This document shows positions 6,468 to 14,768 of a DNA stretch of 64,000 bases, in pieces. Positions within the stretch are counted from its first letter, which is position 1. Each line of letters starts with the position of its first letter. The DNA is from an uncultured Psychroserpens sp. (lineage in GTDB: Bacteria; Bacteroidota; Bacteroidia; Flavobacteriales; Flavobacteriaceae), in NCBI RefSeq assembly GCF_947492715.1, contig NZ_CANLNS010000008.1, forward strand, positions 62,001 through 126,000, read 5' to 3'. The notes below the pieces were generated by a model. It worked only from the letters and a program-made list of their open reading frames with translations, was not told the DNA's origin and made no database searches. The position numbers were made by a program, and so were the translations under genes.

Positions 6468-8618
6468 ATGAAGAATTTAATACTAATTTTAGCACTATTC
6501 ATCTCATCAATGTTATGTGCACAATCAACAATAAGTGGTAAAGTCACCGATTCAAAGAATCTACCAATTATAGGAGCTAATGTTTATTTAGAAGGAACTT
6601 ATGATGGAGACACAACAGATGACAAAGGTGATTTTAGTTTTGGAACTCAAGAAACAGGGTCTCAAACCTTGATTATTTCATTTCTATCGTATGAAACTAA
6701 AACTATAGTAGGAGACGTATCAACATTAAAAAACCTTCAAATAAAACTTAAGGAAGATATGGAGGCATTAGATGCTGTTGTTATTTCTGCCGGAACTTTT
6801 GAAGCTAATGATAACAGTAAGGTTTCTGTATTAAATTCATTAGATGTTGTAACAACAGCTAGCGCTTTAGGTGATTTTGTAGGCGCCCTGCAAACATTAC
6901 CTGGAACATCAACAGTTGCTGAAGATGGTCGTTTATTTGTGAGAGGAGGTGATGCCAATGAAACTCAAATTTTTATTGATGGGATTCGCGTATTTACTCC
7001 ATATACGCCAACGGCTAATAATACACCAACACGTGGTCGATATTCACCGTTTCTCTTTGATGGTATTACATTTTCAACAGGAGGATATTCTGCCGAATAT
7101 GGAAACGCCTTGTCAAGTGTATTATTACTAAATACCATTGACGAACCAGATCAAGAAAAAACAGACATTGGTATAATGAGTGTGGGAGGAAGTCTAGGCC
7201 ATACTAAAAAATGGGAAAAGACATCGTTGAGTGTTAATGCATCATATATCAACTTAGCGCCATATATAGCTTTATTTGACGATCGAAATGATTGGGAAAA
7301 ACCTTATCAAGGTGCACAGGGTGAAGCCGTATTTCGTCAAAAGTTTGATAGTGGAATGCTGAAGTTTTATGCTGCTTTTGATGTGTCAAATTTCGATTTA
7401 ACACAGGAGGATATTAACTTAACCGATGGCCTACGGTTTAAACTAAATAATAAGAATTTCTATACAAATGTTTCTTATCAAGGAGTGCTAGGTAATGGAT
7501 GGTCACTGCTTTCAGGTATGAGTTATACAATTGCCAAAACAGATGTGACGGTTATTGATAACGATATTGAAGATGACGAGAATTCTGCCCATTTTAAATT
7601 AAAGCTAAAAAAACGTTTTAATAGTAGGTTTAAGTTAAATTTTGGTGTTGAACATTTTACAACCGATTTTGACGAAACATTTATAGGTAATGATATTAAC
7701 GCATCATACGGCTTTAACAATAACAATACAGGGGCTTTCGTAGAATCAGATATTATCTTCAGCAAAGATTTTGCAATGAAGTTAGGAGTGAGAGCAGATC
7801 GTTATGGATTGTCTAGTGAGTTTAATGTTGCACCCAGAGTTTCAGTTGCATACAAGACTTCAGAAAACGGACAATTATCTGTAGCTTATGGAAATTTTTA
7901 TCAAAATGCCAGTAACGAAATTTTAAAGTTCAATTCAGAAGTCGAAACACAAAACACAAAGCATTATATTATGAATTATCAATATGTTAATGATGGTCGA
8001 ATATTCAGAGCCGAAGTGTATAGGAAAGATTATGACAACCTTGTAAAGTTCGATACAGAATTTGAAGGCTTCGATTCTAATTTTAATAATTCTGGTTCTG
8101 GTTTTGCACAAGGATTAGATGTTTTTTGGAGAGATAATAAGAGCATTAAAAACACCGATTATTGGGTGAGTTATTCATACTTAGATACAGAACGTAATTA
8201 TCGTAATTATCCAAGTCGGGCACAACCTAATTTCGCTAATACACACAATTTTTCTGCCGTGGCAAAATACTGGATTGAAGATTGGAAAAGCCAGGTTGGC
8301 TTTAGCTATACCTTTGGATCTGGTAGACCTTACACCAATCCAAATACTAATGAGTTTTTAGGAGAGAAAACAAAAAGTTTTAACAGTGTTAGCTTAAATT
8401 GGGCCTATTTGTTGAGCCAACAAAAAATCCTGTATTTTTCTGTTAATAATGTGTTCGGATTTAAAAATATTAATGGATACCAATATGCTGATACACCAAG
8501 TATGAATGGTGTTTTTAACCGACGTGCTTTACGTCCTGCTCAAGATCAATTTTTCTTTGTAGGTTTCTTTTGGACCATTAGTGAGGATGGTACAGATAAT
8601 CAGTTGGATAATTTATAA
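6468..8618 (+). CDS. TonB-dependent outer-membrane receptor
   Basis: A 716-residue outer-membrane receptor. The signal peptide ends near AQS (residue 20). Residues 21-95 are a carboxypeptidase-regulatory-like domain (ISGKVTDSKNLPIIGANVYL). The plug follows (LQTLPGTSTVAEDGRLFVRG, then GDANETQIFIDGIRV), and the remainder is a beta-barrel rich in aromatic-ended strands to a terminal FFVGFFWTIS. It is a stand-alone receptor without a SusD partner, so the substrate cannot be told from context; siderophore, vitamin, metal or peptide are all possible. A strong bidirectional terminator follows at 8634-8673. A weak TAGACTTTTG lies about 40 bp upstream. Confidence 0.88.
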   Translation: MKNLILILALFISSMLCAQSTISGKVTDSKNLPIIGANVYLEGTYDGDTTDDKGDFSFGTQETGSQTLIISFLSYETKTIVGDVSTLKNLQIKLKEDMEALDAVVISAGTFEANDNSKVSVLNSLDVVTTASALGDFVGALQTLPGTSTVAEDGRLFVRGGDANETQIFIDGIRVFTPYTPTANNTPTRGRYSPFLFDGITFSTGGYSAEYGNALSSVLLLNTIDEPDQEKTDIGIMSVGGSLGHTKKWEKTSLSVNASYINLAPYIALFDDRNDWEKPYQGAQGEAVFRQKFDSGMLKFYAAFDVSNFDLTQEDINLTDGLRFKLNNKNFYTNVSYQGVLGNGWSLLSGMSYTIAKTDVTVIDNDIEDDENSAHFKLKLKKRFNSRFKLNFGVEHFTTDFDETFIGNDINASYGFNNNNTGAFVESDIIFSKDFAMKLGVRADRYGLSSEFNVAPRVSVAYKTSENGQLSVAYGNFYQNASNEILKFNSEVETQNTKHYIMNYQYVNDGRIFRAEVYRKDYDNLVKFDTEFEGFDSNFNNSGSGFAQGLDVFWRDNKSIKNTDYWVSYSYLDTERNYRNYPSRAQPNFANTHNFSAVAKYWIEDWKSQVGFSYTFGSGRPYTNPNTNEFLGEKTKSFNSVSLNWAYLLSQQKILYFSVNNVFGFKNINGYQYADTPSMNGVFNRRALRPAQDQFFFVGFFWTISEDGTDNQLDNL

Positions 8619-8633
8619 TTGAGGGTAATCTCG

Positions 8634-8673
8634 AAATAAAAAGCGCAAACCTAATTGTTTGTGCTTTTTATTT
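8634..8673. terminator. Bidirectional rho-independent terminator
   Basis: A 17-bp stem (8634-8650 pairing with 8657-8673, one G-U pair) with a 6-nt loop, built on AAAAAGCGCAAAC and its complement. A- and T-runs on both sides serve the converging receptor and lipoprotein genes. It overlaps the stop codon of the minus-strand gene. Confidence 0.85.
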
Positions 8674-9645
8674 ATTGGGCTTAAAGCCACCATTATAACC
8701 ACTACGTTCTAAAAGCTCTTCGCTATTAGCGATATCTAGCATAAATTCTATAGCTTTTTCTTTGTTCGATGCTTCATTATAATATTTTTCACAGATTTTA
8801 AACCCCATAAAATAGCCTAAATCTGGAGGAATGTCTTTTCGGTCATAATTGTAAAACCAGTCTGTTTTAATATACTTATAGTTGATGTCTAAATCGGTTT
8901 GGAATTTAATCCATAAATCGCCTTCATGAGCTTCCCCGTAATTATAGGTCTCCTGAGCTGATAATGGAAATTTCCCAGTTTGAAGATACATAAGGAAATC
9001 TGCCGAGCCCTCACAAATTGACTTCGATAATAAATTTCGGGTATTGATATTTTTCTGACTCACATGAACCTGCTCATGCACAATAAGAGGAATCAAAGAA
9101 GCATAATCATTTAGATTTTTTAATTGATCATCATTAAATAGAAATTCAGAATCAATAATTGGACTCATTGCATTTTTTTCGATTTCAATAATCATACTAT
9201 TATCAATAACAGTTCCAGCTCTTTTAAACTGGCCAACTACAAAATAAATATCATTAAATTTTGCCTTCGAATAGGTTGTTTCAAAAGATTTTAAGTGTGT
9301 TCTTATGGCATTTTTGTCTTTTTTTGCATGGAGAGTTACATCTCTAATGGAGTTGTAGAAGATAGTGTCTTTTATATAGGTTGCGAAATCTGCAGCCGTC
9401 AAATTGTCTTTTTTAATAAGTAGTTGTAAACCTTTACTTCCTTTATCAATATATTCTTTTTGAATTATTTTGGCACGATCTGCATGATTTTTAAAATGTT
9501 TTGCTTGATCGTAGGCATTCCAGAAATTGTCAATGTCTTCAAAATGCATGTTTAAAGTATCACTATTCTTTTCAGAAGAACTGTTACAGCATACTAGGCT
9601 TAAAAATAATATGAAGATTAAACTACATTTTAAGAATACTCTCAT
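8668..9645 (-). CDS. Metallopeptidase-like lipoprotein (DUF2268/GldB-like)
   Basis: A 325-residue lipoprotein from ATG 9645; the signal MRVFLKCSLIFILFLSLVCC has a lipobox-like LVCC. The middle of the protein has PLIVHEQVHVSQ, an HExxH-type zinc motif, and about 20 residues later SICEGSADFL, which gives a third metal ligand and a catalytic-site layout like that of DUF2268 putative peptidases. The C terminus contains LGYFMGFKICEKYY. It resembles the Flavobacteriaceae lipoproteins of the GldB-related, DUF2268 type. No substrate is known. It would be anchored at the periplasm or outer membrane and is transcribed alone. Confidence 0.65.
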   Translation of the reverse strand: MRVFLKCSLIFILFLSLVCCNSSSEKNSDTLNMHFEDIDNFWNAYDQAKHFKNHADRAKIIQKEYIDKGSKGLQLLIKKDNLTAADFATYIKDTIFYNSIRDVTLHAKKDKNAIRTHLKSFETTYSKAKFNDIYFVVGQFKRAGTVIDNSMIIEIEKNAMSPIIDSEFLFNDDQLKNLNDYASLIPLIVHEQVHVSQKNINTRNLLSKSICEGSADFLMYLQTGKFPLSAQETYNYGEAHEGDLWIKFQTDLDINYKYIKTDWFYNYDRKDIPPDLGYFMGFKICEKYYNEASNKEKAIEFMLDIANSEELLERSGYNGGFKPNK

Positions 9646-9709
9646 GAAAGGTTTTGATATCAACGACAAGTATAAATAATTATTTCAACTTAAAAGTGTT
9701 TGTGAAAAA

Positions 9710-9737
9710 AAAAGCATTCACGATTGTGAATGCTTTT
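9710..9737 (-). terminator. Terminator of the yceI-like gene
   Basis: A perfect 12-bp stem, AAAAGCATTCAC (9710-9721) with GTGAATGCTTTT (9726-9737), and a 4-nt loop. The A-run at 9703-9712 gives a U-run on the minus-strand transcript. Confidence 0.85.
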
Positions 9738-9764
9738 CTCTTGTTACTTATTACATGCTGTAGA

Positions 9765-10439
9765 TTATGCTTTCTTCGCTTTTACAACAATTTTTAATTC
9801 CATATCATCGTTGATGAATTTGTCTCCTAAGTTATCAAAAACAGACTTAGACCCATAGTTAACTCCCCAAGTTGTTCTATCAATCGTAAAGGCTTCACTT
9901 TCTATCGTCATCATACCATCTGCATTGGTAATGGTTACAGGAAATGAAATGTTATGCTTCTGACCTTTAATAGCTAAATTACCTGATAATCTCGTTTTTC
10001 CAGCTGCCATTGCTTCAGTTCCAGTAATTTCAAATGCCGCTGTAGGAAATTTAGTCACATCAAAAAAGTCACCTTCTTTACCTTCAACAGTTCCCATTAA
10101 ATGTGCTTCTAAATTTTCTTTGCCATCACCCGATTCTAAATCTGTAACAGAAATAGATTTCATGTCAATTAAAAAAGTACCACTTTGTAGTTTGCCATCG
10201 TCTGTTTTAAACACGCCATTTTCCAAATTGATCGTTCCAGAATGTGTTCCTGTAGGCTTGAAACCCTTCCAATGAATTGTAGATTCTGCTACATTTACAG
10301 TATATTTTTCTGATGTACTTTCGCTAACAGCAGCAGCTTCTGCATCACTTGTATTTGCTTCTTCTGCTTTATCTTTACAGTTCGTAAATGCAATTGCAAT
10401 TGCCAAAATCATTGAAAATTTTAAAAATTTCGTTCTCAT
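9765..10439 (-). CDS. YceI-family lipid-binding-like lipoprotein
   Basis: A 224-residue secreted protein. The signal MRTKFLKFSMILAIAIAFTNC ends in a lipobox-like FTNC, and an Ala/Glu/Ser-rich linker leads to a YceI domain from about residue 48 (YTVNVAESTIHWKGFKPTGTHSG...). Typical family features are HSGTINLENGVF, the GDFFDVTKFPTAAFEI segment and GNLAIKGQKHNISFP. YceI proteins are eight-stranded barrels that bind polyisoprenoid or other amphiphilic molecules; the ligand here is unknown. The gene has a good Bacteroidetes promoter (10470-10500), a single-gene terminator, and diverges from grpE. Confidence 0.9.
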   Translation of the reverse strand: MRTKFLKFSMILAIAIAFTNCKDKAEEANTSDAEAAAVSESTSEKYTVNVAESTIHWKGFKPTGTHSGTINLENGVFKTDDGKLQSGTFLIDMKSISVTDLESGDGKENLEAHLMGTVEGKEGDFFDVTKFPTAAFEITGTEAMAAGKTRLSGNLAIKGQKHNISFPVTITNADGMMTIESEAFTIDRTTWGVNYGSKSVFDNLGDKFINDDMELKIVVKAKKA

Positions 10440-10469
10440 ATTGTGTCTTATTTAGATGTTTTATGTTAA

Positions 10470-10500
10470 CAAAAATACAGATTGCTGTGGGCTTCTCCAA
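10470..10500 (-). promoter_or_regulatory. Predicted yceI-like promoter (TTG-N20-TATTTTTG)
   Basis: On the minus strand TTG (10500-10498) is followed after 20 bp by TATTTTTG (10477-10470), matching the -33 and -7 consensus of the Bacteroidetes primary sigma factor. The leader would be about 25 nt. Confidence 0.6.
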
Positions 10501-10545
10501 TTCCAAAGAAAATATTTTGGTGACATTTTGACATTTTAATAATAA

Positions 10546-10560
10546 TGGCAGTACTTTTGC
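10546..10560 (+). promoter_or_regulatory. Sigma-54-type promoter of grpE-dnaJ
   Basis: TGGCAGTACTTTTGC has the GG (10547-10548) and GC (10559-10560) doublets exactly 12 bp apart, as in the sigma-54 consensus TGGCAC-N5-TTGC. The start site would be near 10572, giving a 26-nt leader to the grpE ATG. The site is also a 6-bp inverted repeat (ATGGCA 10545-10550, TGCCAT 10558-10563). A tandem TGACATTTTGACATTTT at 10521-10537 could be an activator site. An overlapping TACTTTTG at 10552-10559 also fits the primary -7 box, with TTTG at 10527-10530 and a slightly long 21-bp spacer. Confidence 0.55.
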
Positions 10561-10597
10561 CATCTTTAAATCGAAGATTTATAAAATAATCCAGAAA

Positions 10598-11143
10598 ATG
10601 AGTAAGAAAGATAAAAATCAAACTATAGAAGAACCTCAAATGCAAGACGATACCATTGAGAATACGAAAGACGCGCAAGCTGAAACTTTAAGTGTGGAAG
10701 AACAATTGCAAGAAGATTTGGCAAAAGAAAAAGATAAGTTCATGCGTTTGTTTGCCGAGTTTGAAAACTATAAGAAACGTACGGCCAAGGAACGTATTGA
10801 TTTATTTAAGACGGCAAGCGAAGATGTTATGGTGTCAATGTTACCTGTTTTAGATGACTTTGAACGTGCTTTACTACATATTGAGGATGATAAAGAGGCC
10901 GAAGAGTTAAGAAAAGGGGTGTTGTTAATTTATAACAAATTACTGTCTACATTAGAGAAAAAAGGTTTATCAAAAATTGAAGTGTCTCAAGGTGATGCAT
11001 TTAATGCAGATGATCATGAAGCAATAACCCAAATCCCTGCGCCTAGTAAAGACTTAAAAGGAAAAATAATTGATGTTATTGAAAAAGGATATAAACTGGG
11101 AGATAAAGTAATTCGTTTTCCTAAAGTTGTAATAGGACAATAA
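10598..11143 (+). CDS. grpE: GrpE nucleotide-exchange factor
   Basis: A 181-residue co-chaperone that releases ADP from DnaK. An acidic, disordered N terminus (about 1-40) precedes the long coiled coil ([20 protein letters not shown], with [19 protein letters not shown]). The C-terminal beta domain ends with the family signature ([30 protein letters not shown]). It lies 8 bp before dnaJ, so the two form an operon. dnaK is not in the window. The promoter region looks sigma-54-like, which would link heat-shock expression to an enhancer-binding activator. Confidence 0.97.
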   Translation: MSKKDKNQTIEEPQMQDDTIENTKDAQAETLSVEEQLQEDLAKEKDKFMRLFAEFENYKKRTAKERIDLFKTASEDVMVSMLPVLDDFERALLHIEDDKEAEELRKGVLLIYNKLLSTLEKKGLSKIEVSQGDAFNADDHEAITQIPAPSKDLKGKIIDVIEKGYKLGDKVIRFPKVVIGQ

Positions 11144-11151
11144 TAAAAGAC

Positions 11152-12279
11152 ATGGCAAAAAGAGATTATTACGAAATATTAGGCATTAGCAAAGGCGCAT
11201 CTGCTGCCGAAATAAAAAAGGCTTATCGCAAGATGGCTATAAAATTTCATCCCGATAAAAATCCAGATGACAAAGATGCTGAAGCTAAATTCAAGGAAGC
11301 AGCCGAAGCATATGAGGTATTGAGTGATGAGAATAAGAAATCACGCTATGACCAATTTGGTCATCAGGCCTTTGAAGGCGCTGGTGGCTTTGGAGGAGGA
11401 GGCATGAATATGGACGATATATTCAGTCAATTTGGTGATATCTTTGGTGGTGCTTTTGGAGGCGGAGGAGGTTTCTCTGGTTTTGGAGGTGGCTTTGGAG
11501 GAGGCCAAAGACGAGTGAAGGGAAGTAACCTGAGAATTAGAGTTGGATTAACGTTAGAAGAGGTTGCCAATGGTGTAGAGAAGAAAATTAAAGTAAAACG
11601 TAAAGTTCAGGCACCTGGTACAACGTATAAAACCTGCGGAACATGTAATGGGTCTGGTCAGGTGACACGAGTGACAAATACAATATTGGGTCGTATGCAA
11701 ACGGCATCTTCATGTCCTACTTGTGGAGGAGCAGGACAAAGTATTGACAAAAAACCTTCTGATGCCGATGCTCAAGGTTTAAAGGTTCAAGAGGAAACTG
11801 TATCTGTGAAAATTCCAGCTGGAGTTGTAGATTCTATGCAACTTAAGGTGACAGGAAAAGGAAACGAAGCTCCAGGTAATGGAATTTCTGGAGACCTACT
11901 TGTTGTTATAGAAGAACAAGAGCACGACACACTAAAAAGAGAAGGAGATAACTTACATTATGATTTATATGTGAGCTTGCCAGATGCCGTTTTAGGAACG
12001 TCAAAAGAAATAGATACCGTTACTGGAAAAGTGAGAATTAAAGTTGAAGCAGGAGTGCAATCTGGTAAAATTTTGCGCTTACGCGGAAAAGGAATTCCTA
12101 GTATAAACGGTTATGGTAGTGGCGATTTACTCGTTCATGTTAATGTTTGGACACCAAAAACATTGAATAAACAACAGAAAGAATTTTTCGAAAATATGAG
12201 GAATGATGAGCACTTCGATCCAAAGCCTGAGAGCAGTGATAAATCATTTTTTGAAAAAGTTAAAGATATGTTTTCATAA
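11152..12279 (+). CDS. dnaJ: Chaperone protein DnaJ with reduced zinc domain
   Basis: A 375-residue Hsp40. The J domain (1-70) has HPD at 33-35, which stimulates DnaK ATPase, followed by a Gly/Phe-rich region (about 75-120) and C-terminal substrate-binding domains ([14 protein letters not shown]..., LRGKGIPS). The cysteine-rich region is unusual: only two CxxCxGxG repeats are present (CGTCNGSG 162-169 and CPTCGGAG 188-195). The first and fourth repeats are replaced by APGTTYK and a [10 protein letters not shown] stretch, so zinc centre I is missing and centre II remains. I recall the same arrangement in other Flavobacteriaceae, so it is probably lineage-specific rather than a defect. Co-transcribed with grpE. 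Confidence 0.97.
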   Translation: MAKRDYYEILGISKGASAAEIKKAYRKMAIKFHPDKNPDDKDAEAKFKEAAEAYEVLSDENKKSRYDQFGHQAFEGAGGFGGGGMNMDDIFSQFGDIFGGAFGGGGGFSGFGGGFGGGQRRVKGSNLRIRVGLTLEEVANGVEKKIKVKRKVQAPGTTYKTCGTCNGSGQVTRVTNTILGRMQTASSCPTCGGAGQSIDKKPSDADAQGLKVQEETVSVKIPAGVVDSMQLKVTGKGNEAPGNGISGDLLVVIEEQEHDTLKREGDNLHYDLYVSLPDAVLGTSKEIDTVTGKVRIKVEAGVQSGKILRLRGKGIPSINGYGSGDLLVHVNVWTPKTLNKQQKEFFENMRNDEHFDPKPESSDKSFFEKVKDMFS

Positions 12280-12315
12280 CAATACTATTTTTTAATAAAA
12301 AACACTATATTTGAA

Positions 12316-12341
12316 TTATCACTAATTTCTATTAGTGGTAA
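12316..12341 (+). terminator. dnaJ terminator
   Basis: An 11-bp stem (TTATCACTAAT 12316-12326 with ATTAGTGGTAA 12331-12341, one G-U) and a TTCT loop, followed by TTTTTCTTTTT. It begins 36 bp after the dnaJ stop. A TATATTTG box at 12306-12313 just before it raises the alternative of a short transcript starting here. Confidence 0.7.
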
Positions 12342-12366
12342 TTTTTCTTTTTCATAGCAATTTTTT

Positions 12367-12394
12367 CCCATCCTTAATTAGTTTTAAGGGTGGG
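12367..12394 (+). terminator. Second hairpin downstream of dnaJ
   Basis: CCCATCCTTAA (12367-12377) pairs with TTAAGGGTGGG (12384-12394), one G-U, with a 6-nt loop and TTTTGTTTTTT after it. This is a second strong intrinsic terminator 25 bp after the first, or the end of a small RNA. The rest of the 242-bp dnaJ-ABC gap holds only a weak promoter-like TATCTTTA at 12480-12487. Confidence 0.7.
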
Positions 12395-12521
12395 TTTTGT
12401 TTTTTATAAATAAAAGGCAGTCAATACGGTAAAGGTTAAAAAATTAAATGGATTAGCTTCATTACATCGTTAACATTTTTATCTTTACCGATATTAATTA
12501 AAACCAATCTAAACCACGTAT

Positions 12522-13448
12522 ATGAATAACCTCTTAGTCGCTGATTCGGTATCCAAAAATTTTGGTGAATTTAGAGCGCTAAATGACGTCTCAATTGCTG
12601 TGCCTAAGGGTAGCATCTTTGGTCTTTTAGGGCCTAATGGCGCAGGTAAAACCACGCTTATTAGAATTATTAATCAAATTACCATGCCAGATTCTGGTCA
12701 TGTTTTGTTAGATGGTGAGGCTCTAAGACCAGAGCACATTCAAAACATTGGATATTTACCCGAAGAGCGTGGCTTGTATAAATCCATGAAAGTAGGAGAG
12801 CAAGCTTTATATCTTGCCCAACTTAAAGGACTTACAAAACAAGAAGCTAGAAAACGATTAAAATACTGGTTTGAGAAATTAGAAATTGGCGATTGGTGGA
12901 ATAAAAAAATTCAAGAACTTAGTAAAGGACAAGCTCAGAAAATCCAATTTATTGTTACTGTTTTGCATCAGCCTAAACTGCTTATTTTTGATGAACCATT
13001 TTCTGGTTTTGATCCAATAAACGCTAATTTGATTAAAGATGAAATTCTCCAACTTAGAGACGAAGGCGCTACAGTAATATTTTCTACCCATCGTATGGAA
13101 TCTGTTGAAGAGTTATGTGATCATATTGCATTAATACACAAATCGAACAAAGTTTTAGATGGTAAATTAACAGATATAAAGCGTCAATTTAAAACCAATA
13201 CGTTTGAAGTTGGTTTGCAAACTGATGCTATTGAAAATGTAACAAACGCTATCAAAGAAAAATTTGAAGTATTGCCAGCTACATTTAAAAACCTTAATGA
13301 CGATGTAAAATTGAATGTCAAATTAAATGCTCAAGATAACTCTAATGACTTATTATCGTTTTTAACTTCAAAAGCAGAGGTGCACCATTTTGTTGAGGTC
13401 ATACCTAGTGCCAATGATATTTTCATTCAAACTGTAAAAAATAATTAA
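12522..13448 (+). CDS. ABC transporter ATP-binding protein (NatA-like)
   Basis: A 308-residue ATPase subunit of an ABC-2-type exporter. Walker A is GPNGAGKTT (about 38-46), the signature loop is LSKGQAQKIQF, Walker B is LLIFDEPFSGFDP and the switch His is in FSTHRMES. The C-terminal 80 residues form the extra domain (DUF4162-like) found in NatA-type ATPases. The permease gene starts 1 bp after its stop, so the two should form one complex in the cytoplasmic membrane. NatAB exports sodium in Bacillus; the substrate here is not determinable. First gene of a likely five-gene operon. Confidence 0.9.
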   Translation: MNNLLVADSVSKNFGEFRALNDVSIAVPKGSIFGLLGPNGAGKTTLIRIINQITMPDSGHVLLDGEALRPEHIQNIGYLPEERGLYKSMKVGEQALYLAQLKGLTKQEARKRLKYWFEKLEIGDWWNKKIQELSKGQAQKIQFIVTVLHQPKLLIFDEPFSGFDPINANLIKDEILQLRDEGATVIFSTHRMESVEELCDHIALIHKSNKVLDGKLTDIKRQFKTNTFEVGLQTDAIENVTNAIKEKFEVLPATFKNLNDDVKLNVKLNAQDNSNDLLSFLTSKAEVHHFVEVIPSANDIFIQTVKNN

Positions 13449-13449
13449 G

Positions 13450-14766
13450 ATGAACCATTTACCCCTTATTATAAAACGAGAGTATCTAACTAAGGTCAAG
13501 AACAAATCGTTCATTATTATGACCTTTGTGAGCCCACTAATTATGGTCGCGCTTGTGGCTTTGGTAGCTTATTTATCGCAAATAAATAACGATAAAGAGC
13601 GCGTCATATCAATATTGGATGAAACCGAAGAATTGAGTAGCGTTTTTGAGAATACAGAGCATACAACATATAACATACTTACAAGCGATACCAATCTCGA
13701 AACAGCTAAAGAATTGGTGAAAGCCAAAGAGGATTTCGGGTTACTTTATATAGAAAAAAGTCCAGATACGGCAAGTATCGTAGCCAATGTTAGGTTTTTC
13801 TCTGATGAATCCCCATCCTTATCAATAATGTCTGGACTAGAACGGAAAATAGAAAAAAAACTAACTGACACCAATTTGAAAAATGGAGGTGTAGATATTC
13901 AACAAATAAAGGCGTCCGAAGCCAATATAACTATTGCTCAAGAAACGTTTACAGGAGAAAAAACTTCAAAAATTGACAGCTATCTAAAGTTGGCATTTGG
14001 AGGTGCTGCAGGATATTTGCTATTTATGTTTATTATTATCTATGGTAATATGATTATGCGTAGCGTTATCGAAGAGAAAACAAGCAGAATAATTGAAGTG
14101 ATTATATCTTCGGTTAAGCCAATTCAATTAATGATGGGCAAAATTATTGGAACGTCATTGGCTGGTATTACACAATTTGCAATTTGGGTTATTCTTGGTA
14201 GTATTTTAGTGTTTGCACTTACAGCAATTCTAGGAATAAGCATGGCCGATTTACAAACTCCACAACAAGAAATTATGAATCAAGCTATGCAAAACCCAGA
14301 TATTGCTAATGAAGTGCAATTAGGTATGGCATCGTTCTTTAATTTGCCACTAGGGAATTTAATTGTAGCATTCATGTTTTTCTTTATTGGAGGATACTTA
14401 CTCTATAGTTCACTTTATGCAGCCGTTGGCGCAGCAGTTGACAATGAAACAGATACACAACAATTTATGATGCCAATTATTATGCCGCTTATCTTAGCTG
14501 TATATGTGGGTATTTTTACGGTTATTGATGACCCACATGGAACGGTGTCAACAGTATTTTCATTCATTCCTTTTACATCTCCAGTTGTTATGCTTATGAG
14601 AATTCCATTTGGAGTTCCTATCTGGCAACAAGTATTATCGTTTGTTATTTTGGCTGGTACTTTTGTATTCACTGTGTGGTTTGCAGCAAAAATATATAGA
14701 GTGGGTATTTTAATGTATGGGAAAAAACCAAGCTATAAAGAATTGTATAAATGGATTAAGTATTAG
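13450..14766 (+). CDS. ABC-2-type permease (NatB-like)
   Basis: A 438-residue membrane subunit partner of the preceding ATPase. One transmembrane helix lies near residues 21-44. A large extracytoplasmic domain (about 45-180) follows, then a block of six helices from about 185 to 425, with the cytoplasmic linker MRSVIEEKTSRIIEVIISSVKP characteristic of ABC-2 exporters of the NatB/YhaP type. The stop and the MscS start are 2 bp apart. Sodium or drug export is suggested by family only. Its clustering with a mechanosensitive channel would fit an ion or osmotic stress role. Confidence 0.88.
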   Translation: MNHLPLIIKREYLTKVKNKSFIIMTFVSPLIMVALVALVAYLSQINNDKERVISILDETEELSSVFENTEHTTYNILTSDTNLETAKELVKAKEDFGLLYIEKSPDTASIVANVRFFSDESPSLSIMSGLERKIEKKLTDTNLKNGGVDIQQIKASEANITIAQETFTGEKTSKIDSYLKLAFGGAAGYLLFMFIIIYGNMIMRSVIEEKTSRIIEVIISSVKPIQLMMGKIIGTSLAGITQFAIWVILGSILVFALTAILGISMADLQTPQQEIMNQAMQNPDIANEVQLGMASFFNLPLGNLIVAFMFFFIGGYLLYSSLYAAVGAAVDNETDTQQFMMPIIMPLILAVYVGIFTVIDDPHGTVSTVFSFIPFTSPVVMLMRIPFGVPIWQQVLSFVILAGTFVFTVWFAAKIYRVGILMYGKKPSYKELYKWIKY

Positions 14767-14768
14767 TA

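Noticed and set aside
12448-12531. Short ORF of about 27 codons upstream of the ABC ATPase gene
   Set aside because: It overlaps the start of the ABC gene, has no recognisable product and no typical leader-peptide composition.
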